In this document: positions 31,796 to 43,024 of the stretch, one piece after another
How the letters are laid out: every line of letters starts with the position of its first letter
How positions within the stretch are numbered: position 1 is the first letter of the stretch
NCBI GenBank assembly: GCA_030761205.1
Contig: JAULJL010000004.1
Span: forward strand, 22,913,172 to 22,977,171
From: Fremontodendron californicum
Taxonomy: Eukaryota > Streptophyta > Magnoliopsida > Malvales > Malvaceae
Direction of reading: 5' to 3'
Length of the DNA: 64,000 nt
The notes under the pieces: model-generated
Database searches by the model: none
The model's input: the letters and a program-made list of their open reading frames with translations, nothing else
Told to the model about the DNA's origin: nothing
Program-made: the position numbers and the translations under genes

Positions 31796-33918
31796 ATTTA
31801 AGTTCGGGGGTCAAAAAGGTCATTTTACCCAAGAAACCGAAAAAGAGCTTTTCTTGCTTTTAAAAAAATTGAAGCATGGGCTGGAAGATGAGGGGTCAGC
31901 CGGCCAAGGCCCAATAGAGGGCATATATTTTCTATTTTTTCATCAAAGGGCCAACGATGAAGAGGAAGGTAGTTATTTTTGTAATCAAGCCTTTGAATTT
32001 GCAACACATGGACCAATGGTTGGAGAGAGAGCCTATTTATGATATCTTTATGACATCATAATTCAAGGGCTGATGATTCTAATCTATGGGTGAGAATCCT
32101 ACATAGAAGGCATATTGGATTGAAGGCCATAGGATCAAATTTGTTAAAAAAAATTCTAGAACCTCCTAGGTTGTTCCTAGGCCAACTGGCCATACTATCA
32201 AAGGGGGGGTCTCTCTTTCATTTTCACTCATCCACACTCTTGTTTGGCTGATTTTTCTCTCCATTTTTCAAAGGTAAAAAAGAAAATACTAGAAAGGAAA
32301 AGAAAGGAAGAGGAAGAAAGGCTTGCTATATAGCTTTGAGAGGTTGCATAAAGCACCATACTCTTATACTTTCCTTGCATTTCCATTCTTGATTTTTCTG
32401 TTTTCATTGATATTTTGGTGAGTTTATTTTGATTTTAATTCGAAAATAAATGTTTTTAAGTTTCTTATTCATGTTCTTTCTTGATACTTTCTTAAAAAAA
32501 CCTCAAAAAACCATTTTTTTTTTTTACATATTACTAGGGTGGCCGAATGGTCATTTTTTTCTTATGGTTGCTGTCTTGTTTTTTTATTTCATGATTTTCA
32601 TGGTATTTAACAAGTTTTTGATGCTTTAAATCTTCTTCAAATACAAAAATATGAAGCTTGTTTTGATTTTGTTGCTTGCTTACCTCTATTGTTGAGTTTA
32701 ATATCTTGTTATCATGTTTACTTTCCTTGTCTTGCATTTTTGATTTTCTGTTTTCAAAGTGTTTAAGTTTGTCATGATTTGCACTTTGCTAATCCATGTG
32801 CTTGTGAAAACGCCTATTGTTTTCATGCCTTTACTTTATGTTTGCATGATTTGGCATTACTTTTTAGCTTTGCATGTTAGTATGATAAGTGTTTGTGAAA
32901 ATGCCATGTCCATCTTGAAGTTTAGGACCATTCGGCTACCCCTTTTCTAAGCTTTGTGTGTGTATTTTTATTATGCTAGTTGATAGGTTTGCATTTCCAT
33001 GATATGTTGTTGTGTATTTTGTCCAAGCATGCTATATGTTTGTGTATTTTCCATGAATTCTTTAGCTTTAGGTTGTGCTTGCATTATCATGCATTTCAGA
33101 CCTAGGTTGCATTAAATGCCTTGCAAGTTCATGTTAGGTCTAGATCATTTTCTTGATGCCATGCATTTTCTATGTCATTTAGGTTTTAAATCATGCATTT
33201 CATGCATCATATTTGTTGTATTTTCATGCATTTCATGTCATGCCACATGATTTATGACTTAGACCAATCAATGATTCAAAGTCATGCTCGTTTTGAGAAT
33301 ACTTGTGAAAAATTAAAGAGTTGTCAAATTGATTATTCTACCTTTGTGATTTTTTTTTACTCAGCCAATTTTTGTCTAACTTTTCAAAAGTGTTAGCTAC
33401 TGTTTGTGAGTCTTTAGGAGAGTCTCTAACATTTTTACTTTTATTTTTAAATGATTTTATCGAAGGCAAAAAATGTGTTTTGGCAAAATAGTTTTTTCAC
33501 CCAGTACTTGAATTTTCCCGATTTTTCTAGGCAGTCATCTTTAACCAAAAAATTAATCCAATTTTTTCCTGTGTATTTTTACATGTTTTGAGTCTCCAGT
33601 ATTTTTTTTATATGTTTTTGAGTTTTTTAAAAATAGGTTAAAAAATAATGATTTAAAACTGGACAATAGAGGCAGATTTGAATTTAAGGGAAAATCATTT
33701 TGCTGTTTTGGCTAAGTTACTTAGAATGGGCTGATTAGAAAATTTAGCTTCTATTTTGGGGTGGTTTCTAGGCCATTTTAAACTTAAGAAATGATTTTTA
33801 TAGAGTTCGGATCAAGGGTGGTCAAGTCCGGGATTTTAAACTTAAGAAATTAGAGCCATTTTTAAAAGGGTTTGGCTAGGGTTTTAATCTTCATTCAAGC
33901 TTTTCAAAATTGTTTTCA

Positions 33919-36639
33919 AACAAATCACAAAGTATTTTGGTTTTAGAATATTTAATTTGATATATTTTCCTAAGGTAGCCGGATATTTTTTTAGATATAC
34001 GGATTTCCTTAATTAAAGGAAAGAAAAATATTCTCATGCATACTATATAATATGTGATTTTTTTTGCTATGATAATTTCTATGTTTTTGTTATTATTTGT
34101 TATTTATATTTTTGGTGTTATGTTATTTATTATATGGTTTTGAATATTTTATGATATCCTATGCTTTTTATTTAGTTATTTATTTTTGTCATATTATTTA
34201 GCATATACTATGTTCATGCATTGTTATTTTTATTTTTATTTCTATTTTCATGCATATTACATGATAGCATTATTTTATGTTTCATGTCATTTAGATTATA
34301 TTCCATGTCATTTAGATTATATTATTTAGAATATACCATGTCATATAAAATATGCCAAATCATTTATATTTGCCATGTCATTTAAATCATTTTATTCCAT
34401 TTAGAATATATCATGTTACCTAGGTCATTTCATTTCATATAGAATATATTATGTCACTTAGGATATTTCATTTCATATAGAATATATCATGTTACCTAGG
34501 TTATTTTAATGCTATGACATTTAAATTATATCATACCATTTAGGTTGCATTATATTATCTAGACTTTGCTATGTCATTTTATTTATGTCACACATATTCA
34601 TATTCATATTTTTTAAAATATTTTGAAAAAGGTAATGATTTTCAATAAAATAAAGATATTCCCGAGTTAAAATAATTCATGAGTTCTCTTCCGGGTTTGC
34701 TGGGGAGGATATCATCAATTATCATTAATAATGGAATATCTTTTTTAAAACGAGAATGATTCGGAAAATTTTCCAAAATAATAAAAATATCTATATTTTG
34801 CCATACTTGTTGGGAAATACAGGAAAATTTTGAATTAATAAATTCCGGATAATTTTCAATTAAAAAATGGAATTATTTTTCCTTTAAATTGGGAATTATC
34901 TTGAAATACTAAATTAAAAATCAATAACACACGATTAATAAGGTACAGTTTTATACGGGCGTTGTGGGGGTGCTAATCCTTCCCCACACATAACCGAGTC
35001 CCAAACCCGCTTCTTTGATTTATCTGGTTTAAAATGCAAACTTGAAATTGGTTTTAAAAAAATATTTTAATTAATTTAAAAATATTTTATAAAACTAGTT
35101 TTAATAGGTGGCCAATCACACCTAGCCAAAAAAATATTGGTGGCGACTCCATATCTTTTTCAAGGTTATTTTCAAAACTTTCGTTTTTCTAGAGGAATTA
35201 AGTGGACTTGTCCTCTTTTTTTTTTTTTTTTTTTAATGTCACGCTTAACGAATAATAAAGTCTTGCGATGAGACTTTGTTATTTTTTAGGTTGCGACAAA
35301 CCAATCACAAAGTATTTTGATTTTAGAAAACTTAATTTGATATCTTTTCCTAAGATAGCCGGATATCTTTTTAGATATATGAATTTCCTTATTTAAAGGA
35401 AAAAAATACACTTTCATGCATTGCATTTTCCATGTTCATACATACTATATAATATGTGATTTTTGCTATGATAATTTCTATGGTATTGTTATGATTTTGA
35501 TTTATATTTTATGATGTTATATGATTTTGAATATTTCATGCTATCCTATGCTTTTTATTTAGTCATTTATTTTTGTCACATCATTTAGCATATACTATGT
35601 TCATGCATTATTATTTTTATTTTCATGCATATTTCATGATAACATTATTTTATGTTTCATATCATTTCATGTCACTTAGATTATATTCCATGTCATATAG
35701 ATTATATTATTTAAAATATGCCATGTCATTTAAATTATTTCATTTCATTTAGAATATATCATGTTACTTAGGATATTTCATTTCATTTAGAATATATCAT
35801 GTTACTTAAGATATTTCATTTCATTTAGAATATATCATCTTACTTAGGATATTTCATTTCATCTAGAATATGCTATGTCATTTAGATTATATCATATCAT
35901 TTAGGTTGCATTATATTATCTAGACTTTGTTATATCATCTTTATTATGTCACACATATTCATATTCATATTTTTTAAAATGTTTTGAAAAAGATAATGAT
36001 TTTCAAAAAAATAAAGATATTCCCGAGTTAAAATAATTCATGAGTTCTCTGCCGGGCTTGTTGGGGAGGATATCATCAATTATCATTAATAACGGAATAT
36101 CTTCTTTAAAACGAGAATGATTCGAAAATTTTTTCAAATTAATAAAATTTTTTATATTTTGCCACGTTTGTCGGAAAATATAGAAAATTTTTGAATTAAT
36201 AAATTTCGGATCATTTTCAATTAAAAATTGAATTATTTTTCTTAGAATTGTAATTTGAAATGCCAAATTTAAAACTGACTTTTTATCAAGACTTGAGATA
36301 ACACATGATTAATAAGGTACCGTTTTATACGGGCGTTGTGGGGGTGCTAATTTTCCCCACATGTAACCGAGTCCTGAACCCGCTTTTTTGATTTCTCTGG
36401 TTTAAAACGCGGACTTGAAATTGATTTTAAAAATATTTTAATTAATTTTAAAATGTTTTACAAAATCGATTTTAATAGGTGGCCAATCACACTATGCCAA
36501 AAAAGATTGGTGGCGACTCTATGGTCATTTTCAAATTCTCATTTTATTTTGAGAGAAATTAAGTCGATTTTTTTTTTTAAATCACGTTTAACGAATATAA
36601 AATTTTACGATGAAACTTGTTATTTTTTAAATTGTCATA
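33919..36639 (+). repeat. Direct duplication of the last ~1.36 kb of the B LTR
   Basis: 33919-35298 and 35299-36639 align end to end from AATCACAAAGTATTTTG to the LTR terminus, with about 10% difference by eye and small indels. Each copy includes an AT-rich patch of CATTTAGAATATATCATGT-like short repeats (34260-34560, 35650-35900) and the conserved U5 block. The higher divergence makes this older than the 3.7-kb duplication. Confidence 0.85.
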
Positions 36640-37365
36640 GCTATATTAACCATATGCATAAAGATAAAACATCAATTAGTGGATCCTGACAGTGGAAAAA
36701 GGTGGCTAGGTTGTCTGCAGCACCCTTGGAACTGTTTATCTTAAGCATGGGTGTTAGTGCCAGCAACAGTCTGTCAAACTTTTGCAAATATGCAACATAT
36801 TAAAAGCAGGGACAAAGAGATTTCATCATAAGGGGGTGGCTGATGAAGTACAAACAGGTCCCCCATATATAAAATGTTGGTGGTCTTACATAACTCAAAG
36901 TAATTACATGAGTAAAAACTGAATAACCAAATATTTATTATACATCTTGATTACGAATTTACGTTCCAAAATTGTTCAATATTCTGACTTCAGTATTCTC
37001 TGTCATATCATGCTATTAGAAAGGTTTGGTTTTTACTTCTATGGAAGAATTATACATTGAGCTACATACCATAAAAGTAAAAGATCTAACAGCTTATAAA
37101 AGCAGGAACATTGATTTGAAAAACTTTTAAAGTTTAAAAGTACAATCACAAACTTGCATTCAGAGTACAAGGGCAAGCAAAATATATATTTTAAAATCTA
37201 TGTTTATCTAAATGAATATTTATCAGAGGGGGTGGATTTAGTATTTAAAGAGTAAATGACCAAATTTTTAACTAATTTAAACTCTAACTCTAACCCTTCT
37301 TACAAAAGATTCCTGTTCTGGTTACGTGTATTCCTAAGACAAGAGTTAGAACTTCAATGTCTTAC
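36640..37365 (-). other. Unique sequence, probable intron of the WD40 gene
   Basis: No repeat structure seen. It lies between the end of B and a WD40 exon whose splice donor is at 37361-37365 (minus strand). It is probably intronic; a second exon in it cannot be supported. Confidence 0.5.
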
Positions 37366-37455
37366 CTCATTATGACATTGAAAAGCAGCAGATGTTCTTC
37401 CTCCACGAAGATCCCACATATAAATATTGCCATCCTTACTAGCCCCAAAAATGAT
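37366..37455 (-). pseudogene. WD40-repeat gene, exon 3 of those visible
   Basis: Minus strand: acceptor TGCAG, 90 coding bases, donor GTAAG. It encodes a complete WD strand set with GASKDGNIYMWDLRGGR, ending HNE. The exon starts and ends in phase 0, which agrees with the phase of the exon at 52865-52994. WD40 proteins are beta-propeller scaffolds; the exact member is not recognised. This exon is intact, but the preceding one has two stop codons, so the gene copy is annotated as broken. The intron to the next visible exon spans 15.4 kb and contains Copia elements E and H. Confidence 0.8.
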
Positions 37456-37870
37456 CTGCATTAAATGAATTTATCAAGGTTAAGGGTTAATTCCAAAGCT
37501 CAAAAAGAATGCATTACTAACAATAAATTGCATAGCATCTTTAAAAGAATGAAAATCCACCTGCACATTCCTTCTATTTAGAGCATTTCAATAACTTTGT
37601 ATCTAATGCCACATTATTTGTTGCTAACACTACGTTAAGAGAAACAAAATTAAAAAGTATATATTTAATGTAAAACTTAAGTAAACTGAATGCCAAACAT
37701 AGATTTCTTAACAAAACTAGAAGAGTGCCCTTGAGACACTATGGTGCCAATTTTTTTTTCCTATTAAAATAGGTATACATTTTTACTAAGTTTTATAAAA
37801 AACCATGCTGTAAGTTTTAAACCTAACACATTGTTCTTCGAAGATTAAAAATCAAACTCTAAAGTTGATA

Positions 37871-38363
37871 CCTAAATCTGGCGGTTTTAATCCTCTACCC
37901 TAATTTTTATGAATTGAATCCTTACACTTATGTTAAAAGTTCATTTGAGGACAATTGACAACAATGTTTGGATTTTGCCATTAATTTTGGCCATGTGACC
38001 TTTTCATGGATAACGCAGAATGCCACCTAAATTCTTTTAGTCAAGTGACACATGTTAGCACAAAAAGCCCTTTATTATTATTATTTTTTTAAAAATTACT
38101 AAACACTATTTTATAGAATCTAAAAAAATATTAATTATTATGTAATTAAAATAAAATGTGATTTTTAGATTGATATGTGCCACGTGTGCAAAAAATTAAT
38201 CCACCTCATTATGACATGTTATCACCAAAATGTTGCAATATCCAAATTAAGGCAAAATTTTAACACTGTTATCAATTGTCCTTATATCAACTTTAAATAA
38301 AAGTATAAGTATTAATTAAATTCATTAAAATTGAAGTAGAGGGACCAAATTCAAACTTCAACG
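37871..38363. repeat. Long imperfect inverted-repeat element (MITE-like)
   Basis: The left arm (TTTTAATCCTCTACCC...GAGGACAATTGACAACAATG) matches the reverse complement of the right arm (...CATTGTTATCAATTGTCC-like...GTAGAGGGACCAAA) over about 90 bp with many mismatches. Length is about 0.5 kb. No coding sequence. It is probably an old MULE-type MITE; target duplication not resolved. Confidence 0.55.
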
Positions 38364-38503
38364 AAGGTAAAACATAAAATTTGTTTAAACAAGCCTATAA
38401 CTGTATTACATTTACAATATAAAAAAACACAAATAGCTTTTATGATTTCATTGTTTCATTCGTTAATGTCATTAATTTGCATTAATATATTATTGATTGA
38501 TAT

Positions 38504-38739
38504 TGTTGAAAAGGATAAATAATTCAGTTGATAAGATTGAAGCATTTTGATTATTTTAATTTTTGTATTTATCTTTGTACTTATCATGTGTTTATCTCAT
38601 AGTCTTAGCCTATCTAAAATACTTATCATGTATTTATCTCATAGTTTTAGTCTATCTAAAATTCGTATAACTTATATGAATACAGCATAACAGAGTAAGC
38701 TTGATTCCTCGGAACAACTATCTTACCAATTTTCTTAAA
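38504..38739 (+). repeat. 5' LTR of E
   Basis: 236 bp starting TGTTGAAAAGGATAAAT; it matches the 3' LTR starting TGTTCAAAAGG at 43025. Its end has decayed from CA to AA. Confidence 0.88.
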
Positions 38740-38751
38740 TGGTATCAGAGC
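38740..38751 (+). other. Primer binding site of E
   Basis: TGGTATCAGAGC, the standard plant Copia site complementary to the 3' end of initiator methionine tRNA. Confidence 0.92.
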
Positions 38752-38944
38752 TGGTTTAGTTTGATTACTGTACCCGTTTCTACTTCTACTTTGTTTTTTG
38801 ACGTTAAAACAAAGTATTCCCTGCAAGCCTTTGTTGCTACAAATTTATTTTAAATCCTGGACTTATTCCTCGATTTCACCTAATCATTATCAACCTTTAT
38901 CTACCAACAACTTTTCCACAATTTTTTTTTTCTTTCCTTAAATC

Positions 38945-41900
38945 ATGTCTGATATTTCATTTAAATCCCCTTCTACTTCTATCTCAAAAAACACAGAAAT
39001 CAAGTTTACCAATTTCGATTCCCATCCTGTCCAAATAACTAATGTTCGACTGAATGGTGACAATTTTTTGCGTTGGTCTTAGTCTGTTCGAATGTATATT
39101 CTAGGGAGAGGAAAGATCGGATATCTAACTGGAGAAAAGTAAGCCCAGGTGAAGGAAGACCCAATGCATGCTACCTGGGATGCAGAGAATTCCATGGTCA
39201 TGGCATGGCTTGTGAATGCAATGGATGAAGATATCAGCTCCAACTACATGTGCTATCCGATTGCGAAAGAACTTTGGGACAATGTAAGTCTAATTTACTA
39301 TGATCTTGACAATCAATCCCAAGTTTATGATTGCAACTTCAACTCAGTGAGGTTCAGTAGCGAGGAAATAGCGTTACCAAGTATTACAATATCCTAAAAT
39401 GGCTATGGAAGGATTTGGATATGTTTAATGATTATGAAAGGAAAAGACCTGATGACTGCATTCATAACAAGAAAACCATGGAGAGCAATCAGATATTCAA
39501 ATTTCTTGTTGGCCTTAATATAGAAATTAACGAAGTAAGAGGAAGGATAACCAGCCGACAACCGCTTCCCTCAATTACTGAAGTGTTTTTGGAAGTTAAG
39601 AGGGAGGAGAGTCGTAGGAGTGTCATGCTGGGTAAAAAAGAGGCCAATCGTCCCGTTGAGAATTCGGCTCTTGTCTCCTTTGATGCTACTACCAACCACA
39701 GAGGACGAATGGAAAACCTCGAGTATGGTGCGATTACTGTAACAAACCGCGTCATACTTGTGAAACCTATTGGAAAACCCACAGATTGGAAGAGTAGCAA
39801 ATCAGGTGAAAGAACGAAACATGTGACACCCTCTGCTAATGAGGCCGAGACAAGCCCATTTAGTAAGAAGCAGATGAATCATCTTCTCAAATTGCTAAGG
39901 TCCAATTCGCCATCTGTTATTCCTAGTAGTTCCCTTGCTCAAACAGGTAGTATTTTTAGTGCCTTTCCTAGTTGTCTATCTTCTATACCATCGATTATTG
40001 ATTCTGGTGCATTTGATCACATGACCAGTCTTTCTCACCTATTTAAATCTTATTCAACTTGATTCTAGTGTATTTGTGAATGAAAAGTCTGAGGTAGAAA
40101 AATTATTCAAGAATTTCTGCAATATGGTTTAAAATCAATTTCAAACAAAAATTAGTATCTTACGTACTGATAATGGCATAGAATATTTCAACCAATGTTT
40201 AGGAAATTTTTTTAATGAAAAAGGTATTCAACATCAATCCACATGTCGTGATACACCTCAAAAAATGGTATTGCTGAAAGGAAGAAAAAGTGCCATTTAC
40301 TTGAAGTAGGTTGGACCATAATGTTTTCTATGAATGTTCGAAAATATTTATGGGGAGAAGCTATTTTAACAGCTTCATATTTAATCAATAGGATACCTAC
40401 CTGAGTTCTAAAATCTACTACAATTTGAATTATCTCAAAATAATATAACCTGAGACTAGGTTAACTTCAGATTTACCATTAAAAATGTTTGGCAGCACTG
40501 TGTTTATCCACATACCTGGTCATCTCCGGTCTAAGTTAGATCCAAGAGCGACAAAATTTGTATTCATAGGGTATGCTCCAAATAAAAAAGGGTATAAGTG
40601 CTATAGCCCTAAGACTAGGAAGATTCACATTAGCATGGATGTCTCTTTTTTGGAAAATCAACCTTATTTTAGCCAAACATGTCTTTAGGGGAAGAACGAG
40701 AAGAAAGAAGATCATTTTTTGGAAACATCTTTACCACTGCCTAATCCTAATATTTTTTCTGAGTTAAATAACTAGGAAATAGTTTTAAATAATAAAAATA
40801 CAGGAAATAATAATCTGATTTTGCCGAGTATAAATGTTCCACAGGCAGGGGGAGAAATACAACAAAATGATCACAATGATTCTACTTCTGAGCTCCCGAT
40901 TTATACTAGAAGAAACAAACATCATAGTAAAGATCAGTCTACAATTCTAGCACATGTTCGATCATTATCTCCAAGAGTTGATCCTTCAAATACTCCAGGT
41001 AATCCTTCAGCTTTAGAATCTGTCCCTCCTACTGTTGAAAGTCCTAATATTGATTTCTCATATCTTGATGCTCCTATAGCTCTTAGGAAATAAGTTTAAA
41101 CTTGCACTAAACATCCTATTGCTAGATATCTGTCATATCATAGGCTTTCTAGTATATAAGGCATTTACTTCTAAAATCTCTCATATGTTTGTTCCAAGAA
41201 CCATTCAAGAAGCAGTAGAACATCCGAATTGGAAATTAACAGTTTTGGAAGAGATGCATGCTCTTAGAAAAAATGGCAATTGGGAGATTGTTGATTTACT
41301 AGAGAAAAAAAGACTAGGTTGCAAATGGGTATTTACTGTCAAATGCAATGTTGATGGTAATATATAGAGATACAAGGCAAGGCTTGTGGCGAAAGGTTTT
41401 ACACAAACTTATGGGTAGAGGTGCTCATGGGCCGAGCTGCGGCCTGGAAAAAGAATTCCTTGCCCAAGCCTATTTCGAGCAGGGCTCGGGCCGGCCCATA
41501 AACCTATTTCACTATTCATAAATTATTAAAATATTATTTTTATTTTTATTTTTATATATATTTTTATTATCAAATTTAAATAAAAAAATATTTTTAATTT
41601 TTGAATAGTAATTGGAGTTGGGCCAGTCCGAATTACAAATAGTCTTACCCAAGCCCAACCTAAATTGGGCCGGGCTTGTCGGGCCAGACGGGCTACCTGG
41701 TCCTTGAGCAGGTCTACTTATAAGGTTGGCTACCAAGAAACTTTTGCTCCAGTAGCCAAGATAAACTCAATCCATGTTCTACTTTCTCTAGTTGTAAATT
41801 CTAATTGGCCCTTACACCAGTTAGATGTAAAAAATGTCTTTTTAAATGGAGATTTGGAAGAGGCAGTATATATGGCCTGGTTTGAAGGTAAACTTGGTGA

Positions 41901-42995
41901 CGGTAAGGTGTGTAGGCTGAAAATTCCTTATATGGCTTTAAGAATCTCTTAGAGCGTGATTTAAATGTTTTGGAAGAGCTATAAAGAATCACGATTGTCA
42001 AAGTCAAGCTGATCATACCATGTTTTATAAGCATTCAAATGAAGGAAAAAAATTGCTATCTTGATTGTTTATGTGGATGATATTATTTTGACAAGAGATG
42101 ATTGTTTGGAACTTGAGAGACTTAAAAAGGTGCTTGCTAATGATTTTGAAATCAAAGATTTAGGTGCTTTGAAGTATTTCCTTGGAATGGAGTTCGCCAA
42201 ATCAAAGAAAGGTATTTTTGTCTCTCAACGTAAATATGTGCTAGATTTACTTGATGAAACTGGTTTGTTTGAGTGTAAGGTTGCCAAGATTCCTATTGAA
42301 CCTAACTTGAAGCTACAACCTACCAAGCCTAAAGAAGTGCTGAATAGGGATCAATTTAAAGGCTGGTTGGTAGGCTAATTTATTTTTCACATATACAGCC
42401 AGATATAGCCTTTGCAATCAATACGGTAAGTCAATTCAAGCACTCACCAAGACCAAAACACTTTGATGCTGTTTATAGAATTCTAAGGTATTTAAAAGGA
42501 AGACCAGGTAGAGGTCTACTATTTGAAAATCGTGGTCACCTACAAGTTGAAGTATTCATTCATGCTGGTTGGGCTGGGAATATAACAGATAGTAGATCAA
42601 CATCAAGCTATTGCACCTTTATTGGAGGTAACTTGGTTACTTGGCGTACTAAGAAGCAAAATGTGGTGGCAAGAAGTAGTGCAGAGGTTGAGTTTAGAGC
42701 AATTGCTCATGGAATTTGTGAGGTATTATGGATTAAGATATTCTTAGAAGACTTAAAGCTCTCTAGTCCATTACCCATGAAGTTATACTATGATAATAAA
42801 GCAGCAATTTCTATTGCTCATAACCCGGTTCTTCATGGCAAAACAAAGCATGCTGAAGTTGACAGACACTTTATTAAAGAGAAGCTAGACAATGAACTGA
42901 TTTTATAATCCAACTGTTGATCAAGTTGCAGACATACTTACAAAAGGACTACATAAGAAACAATTTGAGAGTTTGATTAGCAAGCTGACAACGGA
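38945..42995 (+). pseudogene. gag-pol: gag-pol of Copia E, ruined
   Basis: The gag N-terminus starts at 38945 (LNGDNFLRWS), with in-frame stops at 39080 and 39140. The protease motif IIDSGAFDHMT is at about 39993. The region between protease and integrase core is missing; LRTDNGIEYF (about 40165) belongs to the integrase. RT pieces include GCKWVFTVKCNVDGNI (followed by a stop), YKARLVAKGFTQ, the MITE insertion, YQETFAPVAK, then YVDD at about 42067. RNase H and the C-terminal DILTKGL lie to about 42990. Several frameshifts. It is followed by a polypurine tract (TTGAGGGGGAG) before 43025. No product is possible. Confidence 0.9.
41416..41716. mobile_element. hAT-like MITE in the E reverse transcriptase
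   Basis: A 301-bp insert with imperfect terminal inverted repeats (TAGAGGTGCTCATGGG; other end, read inwards, TAGACCTGCTCAAGGA) and an 8-bp target duplication CTTATGGG / CTTATAAG (41408-41415, 41717-41724; two transitions). GC-rich ends and an AT-rich middle; no coding capacity. It interrupts the Copia frame exactly between the conserved TQTYG and YQETFAP stretches. Confidence 0.85.
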
Positions 42996-43024
42996 GAATA
43001 TCTTTAAACTAGCTTGAGGGGGAG

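Larger units (their letters stand above)
3731..36639 (+). mobile_element. Old Tat/Ogre-like Gypsy element B, interrupted and partly duplicated
   Basis: Host element for A', A and C. Visible pieces are broken gag (3731-4133 and 13302-13580), a long non-coding 3' region with tandem repeats, polypurine tracts, and a 3' LTR starting TGTAGACACC (30385) and ending near 36639. No reverse transcriptase or integrase can be found, so pol was deleted or never present (a LARD-like form). Its 5' LTR would be left of the window. Long LTRs and tandem repeats upstream of the 3' LTR are known for the Tat/Ogre/Retand lineage; assignment to it is inferred. Confidence 0.7.
30385..36639 (+). repeat. 3' LTR of B, with internal tail duplication
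   Basis: It starts TGTAGACACCTAATTTTGTCC. A terminus GGTTGCGACA at 35298 is complementary to the start, as LTR ends are. A second, diverged terminus (ATTGTCATA, 36639) ends a repeated 1.34-kb tail. Without the tail duplication the LTR is 4.9 kb, in the range of Ogre-type LTRs. It contains GTACCGTTTTATACGGGCG..., GGTGCTAATCCTTCCCCAC and GGTGGCGACTCC blocks that also occur in solo LTR D. No coding sequence seen; the chance ORFs are short. Confidence 0.78.

Noticed and set aside
36640..36800. Further WD40 exon on the minus strand (open frame of about 58 codons)
   Set aside because: The phase after the known exon gives an early stop with the best acceptor, and the peptide does not look like a WD repeat.
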